Part shown: piece by piece, positions 44,714 to 52,661 of the stretch
How positions within the stretch are numbered: the stretch's first letter is position 1
Layout of the letters: every line of letters starts with the position of its first letter
Source: Micavibrio_C sp965231165
Lineage (GTDB): Bacteria > Pseudomonadota > Alphaproteobacteria > Micavibrionales > Micavibrionaceae
Assembly: GCA_965231165.1 (NCBI GenBank)
Contig: OZ246421.1
Span: 1,550,001-1,614,000, forward strand
Direction of reading: 5' to 3'
DNA length: 64,000 nt
Made by a program: the position numbers and the translations under genes
The notes under the pieces: model-generated
What the model saw: only the letters and a program-made list of their open reading frames with translations
Database searches by the model: none
Told to the model about the DNA's origin: nothing

Positions 44714-45946
44714 ATGACTTTGACGGATACAGAATGCAAAAACCTGAAGCCCAGCGCCAAGTCGTATAAGAAAGCGGACGCACATGGCCTGTATCTAGAA
44801 GTTATGCCAAACGGGGCTAAATACTGGCGATTGAAGTACCGTTACCTGAACAAGGAAAAACGACTCGCTCTGGGTGTTTACCCGGAGATCAGCGTTAAAG
44901 AGGCACGGGAAAGAAGGACAGAAGCACGGAAACTGCTGGACCAGGGTAAAGACCCTTCGGCTGTCAGACAACAAAGCCGCCAGAATGCCCTTATGGAGGC
45001 TGAGAATACTTTCGAGAAATTAGGCCGTGAGTGGCACGAAAAAAATAAAGCCAGATGGACGGAGAAACATGCGGAAGCCATCATTTATCGGCTTGAGAAA
45101 GACGTCTTTAAGGATATTGGGCACATGCCTGTCCGGGAGATAACACCTGCTCGCTTACTACAGACCATAAGGAAGATTGAAGCCAGAGGTGCACATGAAT
45201 TGGCGCGCCGCTCCCGGGGCATGTGCGAACAGATTTTCGCATACGGTATTGGCACAGGGAAAGCCGACCGGAATGTGGCGCAAGATTTACGAGGAACCTT
45301 GGAAGCCTTTAAACGCCACCATATGCCAGCTATAGAAATTGATGAAATTCCAGAATTCTTAAAAAAGCTGGAAAATAATGATGTCCGGCTCTATCCCCAA
45401 ACACGCCGTGCTACAAAGCTGCTTATGCTGACTTTCGTTAGAACTGGCGAATTACGATACGCGAAATGGAATGAAATCGATTTTGAAAGAGCCGTATGGG
45501 AAATACCAGCCGAAAGAATGAAGATGCGGAGACCTCACATTGTTCCTCTTTCCAAACAGGTAATCGATCTTTTCAGGGAACAGAAAGAATACACAAATGG
45601 CATTAATACAGATTGGGTTTTTCCTAATCAGGTCAGACCTAAAGATGCAATGAGCGAAGGAACCATCTTGGGCGCAATTAAACGTATGGGATACACGGGA
45701 AGAATGACAGGCCATGGTTTCCGCGCTCTTGCCATGTCAACCATTAAAGAACGCCTCGGCTACCGGCATGAAGTTGTAGATCGTCAACTTGCCCATGCAC
45801 AACGTAATAAGATTGATGCCGCATATGATCGTGCCAAATTCCTTGAGGAAAGAACCAAAATGATGCAGGAATGGGCAGATTACTTAGAAACCATCAGAGA
45901 TCGTTCACTTAAGAAAGTAGAATTTATCTATGCCAATTGTGCTTAA
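44714..45946 (+). CDS. P4-type tyrosine recombinase (integrase)
   Basis: It integrates and excises the island at tRNA-Met. I placed the start at ATG 44714 (MTLTDTECKNLKPSAKSY), the usual beginning of this family, with AAGGAG 11 bases upstream; a GC-rich ATG at 44681 is the alternative. About 410 residues: N-terminal arm-binding DUF4102-like domain (LYLEVMPNGAKYWRLKYR), core-binding domain (residues 105-200), and a catalytic domain with Arg in FVRTGELRYAKW, HGFRA, a later His in LAHAQRN and the Tyr in DAAYDR. All catalytic residues appear present. Confidence 0.92.
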   Translation: MTLTDTECKNLKPSAKSYKKADAHGLYLEVMPNGAKYWRLKYRYLNKEKRLALGVYPEISVKEARERRTEARKLLDQGKDPSAVRQQSRQNALMEAENTFEKLGREWHEKNKARWTEKHAEAIIYRLEKDVFKDIGHMPVREITPARLLQTIRKIEARGAHELARRSRGMCEQIFAYGIGTGKADRNVAQDLRGTLEAFKRHHMPAIEIDEIPEFLKKLENNDVRLYPQTRRATKLLMLTFVRTGELRYAKWNEIDFERAVWEIPAERMKMRRPHIVPLSKQVIDLFREQKEYTNGINTDWVFPNQVRPKDAMSEGTILGAIKRMGYTGRMTGHGFRALAMSTIKERLGYRHEVVDRQLAHAQRNKIDAAYDRAKFLEERTKMMQEWADYLETIRDRSLKKVEFIYANCA

Positions 45947-46604
45947 CGCAGAAGTAGAGATTTTTTCTCTATCCGACATCCATCGAGCAGTTAAAATAGC
46001 AAAAAATCGCTTTCAAGATGACGCACATAAGAAAAGGACACGGGATTTTTGCCTAGAATTTTTTGGGGTTAAACAACCTAATCATTTACTTAAAAAGGAA
46101 TTCTTTACTGGACTAGATATGCCAGCCCATGTGAACAATCCTGTTGAAATGTTTTATTTTATAAACGCATTAAATTTCGAAGAGTTAATAAATACCTCAA
46201 TTTTTCTTGATGCAGTTGCATGGTTAATTATTTTTTCAGATCAACAACAAGAAAAAAATTGGTGGCCTTCAATTCTGTCTAAAGGATTGATGCTTGCTGA
46301 AGCAGAAATACAACAAATGGCCGAGATCGATAAAAAAAAGACTGAGAATTTCGTAAAGAAAGAACTCTCAAATTATAAGCGGGAAAAAAATCTTAAAAAT
46401 TCTAACCTTGAAAAGAAAATTAAAGCAAAAACTATTGAAAAAGAAATACATGATCTTGCAACAAAATACCTAAAAAATGGAAAACCCAGGCATCAAATAA
46501 ACGCCTTAATCCGGCATCATACAAATTTATCAATGAGATTAGGTGAGCGGCAAATAGCTCGTCATCTTAAAACGCATGCTAGCGGTCTGTGGGAACAGAA
46601 ATAA
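45930..46604 (+). CDS. Hypothetical island protein
   Basis: The 224-residue protein overlaps the end of the integrase gene by 17 bases. It is Lys-rich and mostly helical; residues 130-180 form a strongly charged coiled-coil-like stretch, and the C-terminus (RLGERQIARHLKTH) could bind nucleic acid. I recognise no family. AT content and codon use match the rest of the island. Confidence 0.6.
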   Translation: MPIVLNAEVEIFSLSDIHRAVKIAKNRFQDDAHKKRTRDFCLEFFGVKQPNHLLKKEFFTGLDMPAHVNNPVEMFYFINALNFEELINTSIFLDAVAWLIIFSDQQQEKNWWPSILSKGLMLAEAEIQQMAEIDKKKTENFVKKELSNYKREKNLKNSNLEKKIKAKTIEKEIHDLATKYLKNGKPRHQINALIRHHTNLSMRLGERQIARHLKTHASGLWEQK

Positions 46605-46606
46605 AA

Positions 46607-46634
46607 ACAGACATACGCTAAGCATGTCTTTTTC
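46607..46634 (+). terminator. Weak intrinsic terminator
   Basis: AGACAT (46609-46614) pairs with ATGTCT (46624-46629) around a nine-base loop, followed by TTTTTC. The stem has only six pairs. Confidence 0.45.
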
Positions 46635-46691
46635 TCATATTTATATTCACGCTCGTGAACAATATCGTTCATCTGTATTCAGGAGCAAAAA

Positions 46692-46883
46692 ATGCAAGTA
46701 TCTCACTCGATAGAAGAAGTCAGAATAATGACTGGCATTGGAAGAACAAAGCTTTATGAGGCCATTAACTCGGGAGCTTTGAAGGCAAGAAAATTAGGTA
46801 AAAGAACTATCGTGCTTAAACAAGATTTAGACTCTTTTTTAATCACTCTTGCTGATTACACACCTAGCAAAAACAAGCCTTAG
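46692..46883 (+). CDS. Excisionase-like HTH protein
   Basis: This 63-residue protein is of the excisionase/AlpA-like winged HTH type: SIEEVRIMTGIGRTKLYEAI, then ALKARKLGKRTIVLKQDLDSFL. Such proteins usually direct excision or regulate the integrase of the same element. AGGAGC lies seven bases before the ATG. Its place two genes after the integrase fits a recombination-directionality role. Confidence 0.8.
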   Translation: MQVSHSIEEVRIMTGIGRTKLYEAINSGALKARKLGKRTIVLKQDLDSFLITLADYTPSKNKP

Positions 46884-46971
46884 ATTTAACCAGGAATGCT
46901 TCACACAACTCTCACTCTTGGAGTGAGGGATAGGTAAGTATTGCCAACATACTGTCAATAAAGGAAAAGAC

Positions 46972-47418
46972 ATGACTAAAGTCCATACGATCCCCCTTCA
47001 TATTGGTGACCTGCTTGCAGGAACTGTTGGATGGAATGCAACTGAGTTTGGTGCGTTGATACATCTACTCATAATCCACTATCAAAGGGGGGAAGAAGGA
47101 TTACCCTATGATGCAAAAACTCTTGCCCGTCTAGCTTGGGTATCGGATAAAGTTTGGAAGACAATCAGCCCTCGGGTCTTGAGTAAATTTCACATAGTTC
47201 CCGATCCTGATAATCCAAAAGTAACCCGTTTAGTCAACGAACGTTGCCTAAACGTTATCCAACAAGTCGAAGAAAAATCTTCAAAAAATAGAGCAAATTC
47301 CAAGAAACGTTGGGGTTCCGATGAGGAATCTCTTATGCCGTCGCATAACAATGGTAATCCCAGACAAAAACATAAACCAAAACCTCTATTGTCTCCTTTC
47401 ATCCACAACTGTGGATAA
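46972..47418 (+). CDS. DUF1376 (YdaU-like) phage protein
   Basis: The 148-residue protein matches the N-terminal domain of YdaU-type phage proteins: IPLHIGDLLAGTVGWNATEFGALIHLLIIHY, then GLPYDAKTLARLAWVSDKVW. In phages these sit in the replication region and may act as replication-initiator-like DNA-binding proteins. The C-terminal 45 residues are basic and probably disordered. A 7-bp hairpin (CTCACTC/GAGTGAG, 46911-46927) lies in its leader. It overlaps the upstream extension of the terminase frame. Confidence 0.72.
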   Translation: MTKVHTIPLHIGDLLAGTVGWNATEFGALIHLLIIHYQRGEEGLPYDAKTLARLAWVSDKVWKTISPRVLSKFHIVPDPDNPKVTRLVNERCLNVIQQVEEKSSKNRANSKKRWGSDEESLMPSHNNGNPRQKHKPKPLLSPFIHNCG

Positions 47419-47476
47419 GGGAAAGATCGCAAGGCGGCTTCGCCGCCGCTATGCGAGAACTAGCTTGGAAGATCTC

Positions 47477-48100
47477 ATGGAGAAGAAAAAAATGATGAAT
47501 AAAAAAAACTTACCGTCTCGGGCACTTTCGGGTTTAACCCTAAAACAAGAAAAATTCTGCCATGAGTTCTGCATTGATTTGAATGCTACCAAAGCCGCAA
47601 TCCGTGCTGGTTATTCAGGGCGATCTGCCCGTGAACAAGCCAGTAGAATGTTAACAAATGTTGATATTCAGAGTCGTATCTCTGAGATTAAAAAGGCCAG
47701 CTTTAACCGTGTTGAGACTGAAACAGAGTTAGATCTATCAGCTGATCGAATCCTTCAGGAAATTGCGGCCATGGCCTATGTGTCTATAGGGGATTTTCTT
47801 GAGTTTGACAGCAGCGGTACGGCACGCCTTAACATCGTAGAAAATCTTCATTATTTACGTGGTGTTACAAATTATTCAGAAAGAGAATTTGTCTGCCAAC
47901 AACCAGGCAATAGCTGCCCCCATTGTCGTGTTATTCAACGTAAGCTTTCATTTGGTAAAGCACGAGCTCTAGATTTATTATTAAGGCACCGAACAGCAGC
48001 CGATGGAAAATACAGCCCTGAGCTAGTCAATCAATTCATTGCTAGACTTGAGGCAAAACTTAGTTTTGTCTCTGAACAAGAAAAAGGAACAAAACCATAA
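47477..48100 (+). CDS. Phage terminase small subunit-like protein
   Basis: About 207 residues from ATG 47477 (GGAAGA upstream; ATG 47492 is also possible). LTLKQEKFCHEFCIDLNATKAAIRAGYS and AREQASRMLTNVDIQSRISEI are the DNA-binding half typical of the small terminase family. A CQQPGNSCPHC stretch suggests a small zinc site. No large terminase subunit or structural genes follow, so this is a satellite element or a prophage remnant. Confidence 0.78.
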   Translation: MEKKKMMNKKNLPSRALSGLTLKQEKFCHEFCIDLNATKAAIRAGYSGRSAREQASRMLTNVDIQSRISEIKKASFNRVETETELDLSADRILQEIAAMAYVSIGDFLEFDSSGTARLNIVENLHYLRGVTNYSEREFVCQQPGNSCPHCRVIQRKLSFGKARALDLLLRHRTAADGKYSPELVNQFIARLEAKLSFVSEQEKGTKP

Positions 48101-48256
48101 AGTAACCCCGCATGCGATTAGGATAGGTTCTGGCTCCCATCGAAATCCCAGACACCTATCTTCACAACTGTCGTTCAAAGCCCCTTGAGCGATCAGAAAA
48201 GACCCGCAAAAGAAGACTCCCAGAGTTGTTAACCGATATGCCCAATATTTTTTCAT
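48023..48256 (-). CDS. Possible small membrane protein, antisense to terminase end
   Basis: A 77-residue leftward frame starts at ATG 48256 with GGAAGAA about eight bases upstream. It predicts two hydrophobic segments (LGVFFCGSFLIAQ and ILIACGVTLWFCSFFLF). It overlaps the 3' end of the terminase gene by 78 bases on the opposite strand. The upstream hairpin at 48283-48305 would end any leftward transcript from further right, so it needs its own promoter in about 20 bases, which weakens the case. Confidence 0.3.
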   Translation of the reverse strand: MKKYWAYRLTTLGVFFCGSFLIAQGALNDSCEDRCLGFRWEPEPILIACGVTLWFCSFFLFRDKTKFCLKSSNELID

Positions 48257-48269
48257 AGCCCAAATTCTT

Positions 48270-48305
48270 CCGATAAAAAAGCCACCAGAGATGTCCTCTC
48301 TGGTG
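48270..48305 (-). terminator. Intrinsic terminator, leftward
   Basis: CACCAGAGA (48283-48291) and TCTCTGGTG (48297-48305) form a perfect nine-pair stem with a five-base loop. Read leftward it is followed by GCTTTTTTATC. It ends a leftward transcript covering the structured region to its right. Confidence 0.8.
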
Positions 48306-48307
48306 AC

Positions 48308-48480
48308 CGGAAGTTAATAAGCCGCTATCAAACGACCGCGACGGCCTTTAAGCCGAGGCTTTGGACATACGCCGCCGCCTCCCGGTCGTAAAACACGAGA
48401 AGCGACGTGATGACGGACACGCCACCGTTGATAGCGGGGTTATTAAAGCCCCGGTCTGTCCATGAGAACAAACCGGGGTC
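48308..48480. ncRNA. Structured RNA candidate, C4-antisense-like
   Basis: This GC-rich block in AT-rich DNA has nested complementarities. TTAATAA + CCGCTATCAA (48314-48331) pairs with TTGATAGCGG + TTATTAA (48428-48446), 17 pairs with one small internal loop. Inside it ACGACCG pairs with CGGTCGT (48383-48389), and GGCC...GGCT-type small hairpins fill the rest. A last hairpin CCCCGGT/ACCGGGG spans 48449-48478. The layout, with an RNA complementary to a site just upstream in the same transcript inside a phage-like element, resembles the C4 antisense RNAs of P1/P4-type phages. I cannot confirm the family or decide the strand. Confidence 0.45.
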
Positions 48481-48582
48481 ATATTGGCGGAAATTTTATG
48501 AAATTACAATAATGACTCGACTTGAGATGAAATTTCCTAAAGATCCTGATATGTATATTTTATATTGCACTTGGAGGCTGTC

Positions 48583-48636
48583 ATGGCTCCAATAGCTTTT
48601 ATACGCTATTGCTTGGCCAAGTATGAGACCATTTAA
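48583..48636 (+). CDS. Possible 17-residue leader peptide
   Basis: ATG 48583 has a strong GGAGG site five bases upstream and opens a frame MAPIAFIRYCLAKYETI ending at 48636. It overlaps the start codon (48623) of the large PD-(D/E)XK-like gene, which itself has no good ribosome site. Translational coupling through the short frame would explain this. Confidence 0.4.
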   Translation: MAPIAFIRYCLAKYETI

Positions 48637-50245
48637 TCCATTGCGCAAACAGCGCTCGCCAATCAATGTGGGGTTCAGCATGCCACTTGAGATATTTACT
48701 TCTGGTAACCGTCGAGGACTGCCAAACTTACCTGCCCTAGTAGCAAGATTAAGAAGATTTAGAAAAACCTCCATAATTAATACAGGCACTCATTGCCTCT
48801 GGCATATTTATAAAAATCCTGAATTGCGGCAGCGTGGAAGTTCTGTACCACAATTGATTATTTCTTATGCTCCTCGAATTATCATTCTTGCAATGGCAAC
48901 TGCTAATGATTATCGCAATGACTGTTTAGTTCCTCAGAGTCTCCATGATCTGTGTAATGATTATTTGGGAATTTATGATTCAATCGGTTTTAGTGCTTTT
49001 CTGGATGAGGAGGCGCACAGGATCAGAACTGGATTAATCGAACAAAGGAATATACCAGAAGCGTACATTCAACTTGAACAAATTCGGCATAGTTGCCTTG
49101 AACTCTCAATATCCCGTTTACTGCGAAGTCAGCATGAAACCCACCTCACCAGCATGGAAGAATTGTTGAGAGCCTACCGCATCTTCGAGATTTGGGATCA
49201 ATCTCAGAGTGGCCGCCGTAGTGAAGTTTGCAGGTCAATCTTTAATATTGACCCAATCCATTTTTTTCGTTCTGGATTTATGCTTTTTGCTCTTGCTAAT
49301 GATGATCGAAGGGCAGGTCACATTACTTTTCGGGATTTAACTGCTGAAGATACAATTATTAATGAATATCAAATTACTGCAGAGACATGTAGGTTAGTAG
49401 CATCTCGTATCTCCTTTAATGAAAGCGATCTTCGATCTTGGTATCAACAAATGCTAGAAGATATTCCTGCATTTTATCAAAAATTCTTTCCTGTACCTTT
49501 ATACCGTTATCCATTAATTCATCGCGATCAAGGCGAACGTGAGATAAATTTTTTGATGCCCTCCCCAGCTTTCTTTGTGCGTGGGTTTGTGAACGCGTTC
49601 TTCTCGCAGATTTTTGAGAATAGCGATATGGTTGGTTTTGGTGATGCTGTTGAAGAATATACCTATCATGCAATATGCCACATTTTTGGCGCTGCAAATG
49701 TTTCACGTATCCAAGACACTGGCGAACATGCAGATTTCATTATTCGCCATCCTGAATGTGACTTAATTGTTGAAGTAAAGACGACTCTTGGTGGTTACCA
49801 GGAGCAATCCATGATGAATCCAGAAGCAGTTCAAAGCCTCTGGAAGCTTCTTTATAAAGCTAGCAATCAATGCTCACGCTCAATTCGTCAACATCGACGT
49901 GCTGAACATCCTACATTAGGCATTATATTTATCGCTGAGCACATCACAGCAGAAGCTATGCCCTTTCTTTCACTCGCGGAACGAACAGGAATGTTTAATG
50001 ATCTTGATGTAGCAGGAATTGAAATTCTTCCTTGGAATTCCTTTGAACACACTTTATCGCTCACCTCAATCAATAACTTTATGGCAACCTTGAAAAGAAA
50101 ATGGCTTGAAGGACAGAGACAAAGTGCAGGCGATCTACTTACATTCGATGTAGAGCGTGGTGACGCAGCTCATTCCTTTGAGCATCTTAATGAAACGTAC
50201 GAACAGTTTTTTCCAGGAAGATGCCATGAAAGTGCTCAAGCTTGA
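48623..50245 (+). CDS. Large protein with PD-(D/E)XK nuclease-like domain
   Basis: The 540-residue protein is of no family that I recognise by name. Residues 1-330 are helix-rich. At about residue 360 the order EEYTYHAI...HADFIIRHP...LIVEVKTTLGG has the E, D, ExK pattern of a PD-(D/E)XK nuclease core. The ribosome site at ATG 48623 is weak; ATG 48680 is an alternative, and a short frame with a strong site overlaps it. It converges on an OLD-type nuclease gene 29 bases away. In an island this suggests a defence or restriction role, which is inference. Confidence 0.6.
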   Translation: MRPFNPLRKQRSPINVGFSMPLEIFTSGNRRGLPNLPALVARLRRFRKTSIINTGTHCLWHIYKNPELRQRGSSVPQLIISYAPRIIILAMATANDYRNDCLVPQSLHDLCNDYLGIYDSIGFSAFLDEEAHRIRTGLIEQRNIPEAYIQLEQIRHSCLELSISRLLRSQHETHLTSMEELLRAYRIFEIWDQSQSGRRSEVCRSIFNIDPIHFFRSGFMLFALANDDRRAGHITFRDLTAEDTIINEYQITAETCRLVASRISFNESDLRSWYQQMLEDIPAFYQKFFPVPLYRYPLIHRDQGEREINFLMPSPAFFVRGFVNAFFSQIFENSDMVGFGDAVEEYTYHAICHIFGAANVSRIQDTGEHADFIIRHPECDLIVEVKTTLGGYQEQSMMNPEAVQSLWKLLYKASNQCSRSIRQHRRAEHPTLGIIFIAEHITAEAMPFLSLAERTGMFNDLDVAGIEILPWNSFEHTLSLTSINNFMATLKRKWLEGQRQSAGDLLTFDVERGDAAHSFEHLNETYEQFFPGRCHESAQA

Positions 50246-50274
50246 TGTGGCAATAAAGCCAAGACGACTAGCAG

Positions 50275-51945
50275 TTAAAATGGGATACCTTTTCGCTCCG
50301 GATTACTAAGCCAACCACCAATTTTACCTACAAAATCCCAAACATCCCCAGCAGACGGCTTGGCATAGTTTGGTAAAGCGGGATCCGCACCCATTCTTTC
50401 AAATATTGAGCGTAACCAAGTATTTTTAGTGCGGGGTATATTGAGACCAGAAAGCCAATTTTCAACCTCTCCAGAACGGACGACAAAAAGGCCATAACGA
50501 TCTAAATCATCCAATAAATTTTCAGCGGCTTCTTTTTCAGAGCCAGAAAGGAGTTCTATCCCACCCCGCATTTTAAAATCTATGTCTTTGTTTTCAAGAG
50601 CTTTTAACATTGATGCACGCCGAGTCCCCCAAGGCTGATGATCAGAAGGAGGGACGCAGCAAGCCTCTAAATATTTTGTCCATTCACTGCCTCCATCTTT
50701 CACAATATCAATATCTGCTATACCTGCCGCAGGAATGCCTAATTTACGCAAAGGGGCAAGGATTCGTGGTATCGTTTGTTTATTATCAGCATTTAAAAAT
50801 AATGTATGAGAAATACCGCGATTATCCCCAGCCGCTAATAAACGCTCATTAATTTCTTGATAGAAAGCCCGGTCTGCATTCGCCTCACCGACGATAACAT
50901 GATTGTAGAAAAGGCCTGATAATACGCCTACTGACCGCAACAGTGGATCATTCATTAAGATATTCAAATCCTCGCTAGGCAAGAGCCGGGCTGTCGCGAC
51001 CTCACTTTCATAAGTCAGACGGACAATATTAACTTTGGCACCAGATAAAATGGCTCCCATTACGAATTGCGGGCTATGCGTTGAAACGAAAACGCGCTTT
51101 CCCTCTTCGGTCGCACTCTTTGCGATTTCTTTTCCAAGTTTTTGCGCTAGGGATGGGTGTAAGAATGCTTCGGGTTCATCAATAACAATAACTTTCGATT
51201 CGCCAGAGTAGAGCTGGAGAAGAATTCCCGTGTAAGCCTTTACGCCATCGCTTAAATTCTGAACAGGCTGAGCCTCACGCATATATTGCAACGTATCGTC
51301 TTTGAGCGATCTTTCATCAGGGGGAACATCCTTGCCGAACCTCAGTTTTAGAAAATCCCCTTCTGATGCATCGATAGCAATATTTAAACCTATACCCTCT
51401 CGAATAACCTTACGAAGGTTCTCACGCTTTGTGTCGTTAGTAAGAAGAATAGCAAACGGATGCTCAGGATTTTTTAAATCACCACGCTTCTGAGCATTCA
51501 CAAGTCCAATCCGGCTTGGGCCATCCAAACTCAAGGTAAGCCCCCTAAGATACCACTGGGCAAATAAATTGCTTCGATGCTCGCTTTGATTGGGGGCGGC
51601 TAGCGATTGAAGAAATTCGGCATTGTTAACCGTTGTTCTTCCTTTGCCGACTAAGATAATCGATTCAGATTCTGGAATATTGTCGCCCAACACAGGCGTC
51701 TGTTTTTGCTTCTTAAATTCTTCCTGCGCCCATTCCATACCAGATTCTTGAAAAACCAACTTCTCAAGAATTACGTTGGCTTGGTTTTTTTGACCAGCAT
51801 TGCAAAAGGCGGTTATTTCGCGAAGGGCTTGGCTCTTCCCAGAATTATTTGGACCTACAAAAATCGTGACCGCAGGATTATTCGGTAGAACTAATGCTGC
51901 TTTACCTTTAGAGGAGCCATTTTTAAAATGAATTTCTGTTATCAT
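50275..51945 (-). CDS. OLD-family ATPase/TOPRIM nuclease
   Basis: The protein is about 556 residues, starting at ATG 51945 with GAAGGG upstream. The N-terminal ABC-type ATPase has Walker A FVGPNNSGKSQ, an LSDG signature near residue 245, Walker B KVIVIDEPEAFLHP and the STHSPQFV switch His. The C-terminal TOPRIM-like part starts HVIVGEANADRAFYQEI (Glu of the metal site) and contains GIADIDIV (DxD). OLD proteins act against phage alone (class 1) or with a UvrD helicase (class 2, Gabija); no helicase is next to it. It is likely a defence gene of the island. Confidence 0.82.
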   Translation of the reverse strand: MITEIHFKNGSSKGKAALVLPNNPAVTIFVGPNNSGKSQALREITAFCNAGQKNQANVILEKLVFQESGMEWAQEEFKKQKQTPVLGDNIPESESIILVGKGRTTVNNAEFLQSLAAPNQSEHRSNLFAQWYLRGLTLSLDGPSRIGLVNAQKRGDLKNPEHPFAILLTNDTKRENLRKVIREGIGLNIAIDASEGDFLKLRFGKDVPPDERSLKDDTLQYMREAQPVQNLSDGVKAYTGILLQLYSGESKVIVIDEPEAFLHPSLAQKLGKEIAKSATEEGKRVFVSTHSPQFVMGAILSGAKVNIVRLTYESEVATARLLPSEDLNILMNDPLLRSVGVLSGLFYNHVIVGEANADRAFYQEINERLLAAGDNRGISHTLFLNADNKQTIPRILAPLRKLGIPAAGIADIDIVKDGGSEWTKYLEACCVPPSDHQPWGTRRASMLKALENKDIDFKMRGGIELLSGSEKEAAENLLDDLDRYGLFVVRSGEVENWLSGLNIPRTKNTWLRSIFERMGADPALPNYAKPSAGDVWDFVGKIGGWLSNPERKGIPF

Positions 51946-52009
51946 AGATTTACCCTTCGAAATAATTAAGCCCATATACTTATAAAGTATTCAGAAGAAC
52001 GTCAAAGAA

Positions 52010-52029
52010 GGGGCATATTTGGGGGCATA
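52010..52029. promoter_or_regulatory. GGGGCAT/GGGGGCAT pair, possible right arm sites
   Basis: GGGGCATATTTGGGGGCATA repeats the motif found before the integrase start. It lies 60 bases left of a 12-base match to the tRNA 3' end, as expected for the far end of an integrated element. Confidence 0.45.
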
Positions 52030-52088
52030 ATGAAAATTCTAACTGGATATTACTGATTCAAATCAGTGGTTTAATTGGGAAATACGGC

Positions 52089-52100
52089 TCCCTTCACCGC
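52089..52100 (+). repeat. Possible degenerate internal att site
   Basis: TCCCTTCACCGC is identical to 12 bases in the middle of the 29-base att repeat, in the same orientation. Flanking bases do not match, so it may be a remnant of a recombination joint or a chance match. Confidence 0.35.
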
Positions 52101-52111
52101 TGGTTCGGGCA

Positions 52112-52477
52112 TTACGCGCATTTGTTCTGATCGTCATCCATAACACTCAGAAGAAAGCTCATTTTCAGCTTTCCGGATAAATCGAGATTAGAATGAATTT
52201 CTAGTGCCATTTTATTTAGGTTACCATGACCAGCCATTTTGTGCCCCTCATCAGTTGCGGCAGTGCGATAATACAACATCAGAAATACTCTGATTGCAGC
52301 AGTCAGCGATGTATTCTGTTCTTTCCGCAAAAATACCAATGAACAAATATCGTGAATTTTACACTTTTCTAGCGTAGCCACTTCTTTAAGAGCTTGCCAC
52401 ATTTCTGGTTCCAGTCTGATGGATGTTCTGTTGCCAAGAATAGTGATATTACGCGTTGCCAAAGTTGATTTGGGCAT
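52112..52477 (-). CDS. Ribbon-helix-helix protein (RHH_4 type)
   Basis: About 121 residues from ATG 52477 (MPKSTLATRNITI). NRTSIRLEPEMWQALKEVATLEKC, then IHDICSLVFLRK and SLTAAIRVFLMLYYRTAATDEGHKMAGHG match the alphaproteobacterial RHH_4 domain of DNA-binding proteins. The conserved RTSIRLEPEMW strand would make base contacts. It lies downstream of luxI in the same direction and could be a local regulator. Confidence 0.8.
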   Translation of the reverse strand: MPKSTLATRNITILGNRTSIRLEPEMWQALKEVATLEKCKIHDICSLVFLRKEQNTSLTAAIRVFLMLYYRTAATDEGHKMAGHGNLNKMALEIHSNLDLSGKLKMSFLLSVMDDDQNKCA

Positions 52478-52611
52478 TGTCGGAACACTCCCTATAAAGT
52501 TACTCAGTGAGCCTGGAAATGGAGACTTGGGTGCTCGCGTTCGGCACACCTATTACCTCCCTCACTAGCTACCTCCTGAACTTTATATTGGAGCGTCCGG
52601 TTCGCCACCTA

Positions 52612-52632
52612 CGGTATCGCGTAGCGATACCG
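52612..52632. promoter_or_regulatory. Perfect inverted repeat between luxI and the RHH gene
   Basis: CGGTATCGC, a three-base spacer and GCGATACCG form nine perfect pairs, 30 bases after the luxI stop codon. It could be an operator for the RHH protein or a hairpin in the transcript; there is no U-tract. Confidence 0.5.
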
Positions 52633-52661
52633 GCCATGCTTATTTCTGGTAAAAAGAGAAT

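Noticed and set aside
44659..48600. CRISPR array or retron in the island
   Set aside because: No regularly spaced repeats and no reverse transcriptase frame were found; the repeats present are a few short motifs and RNA helices.
48496..48789. Leftward frame of 97 codons between the structured RNA and the PD-(D/E)XK-like gene
   Set aside because: It has no good ribosome site, no recognisable features and overlaps the forward gene start.
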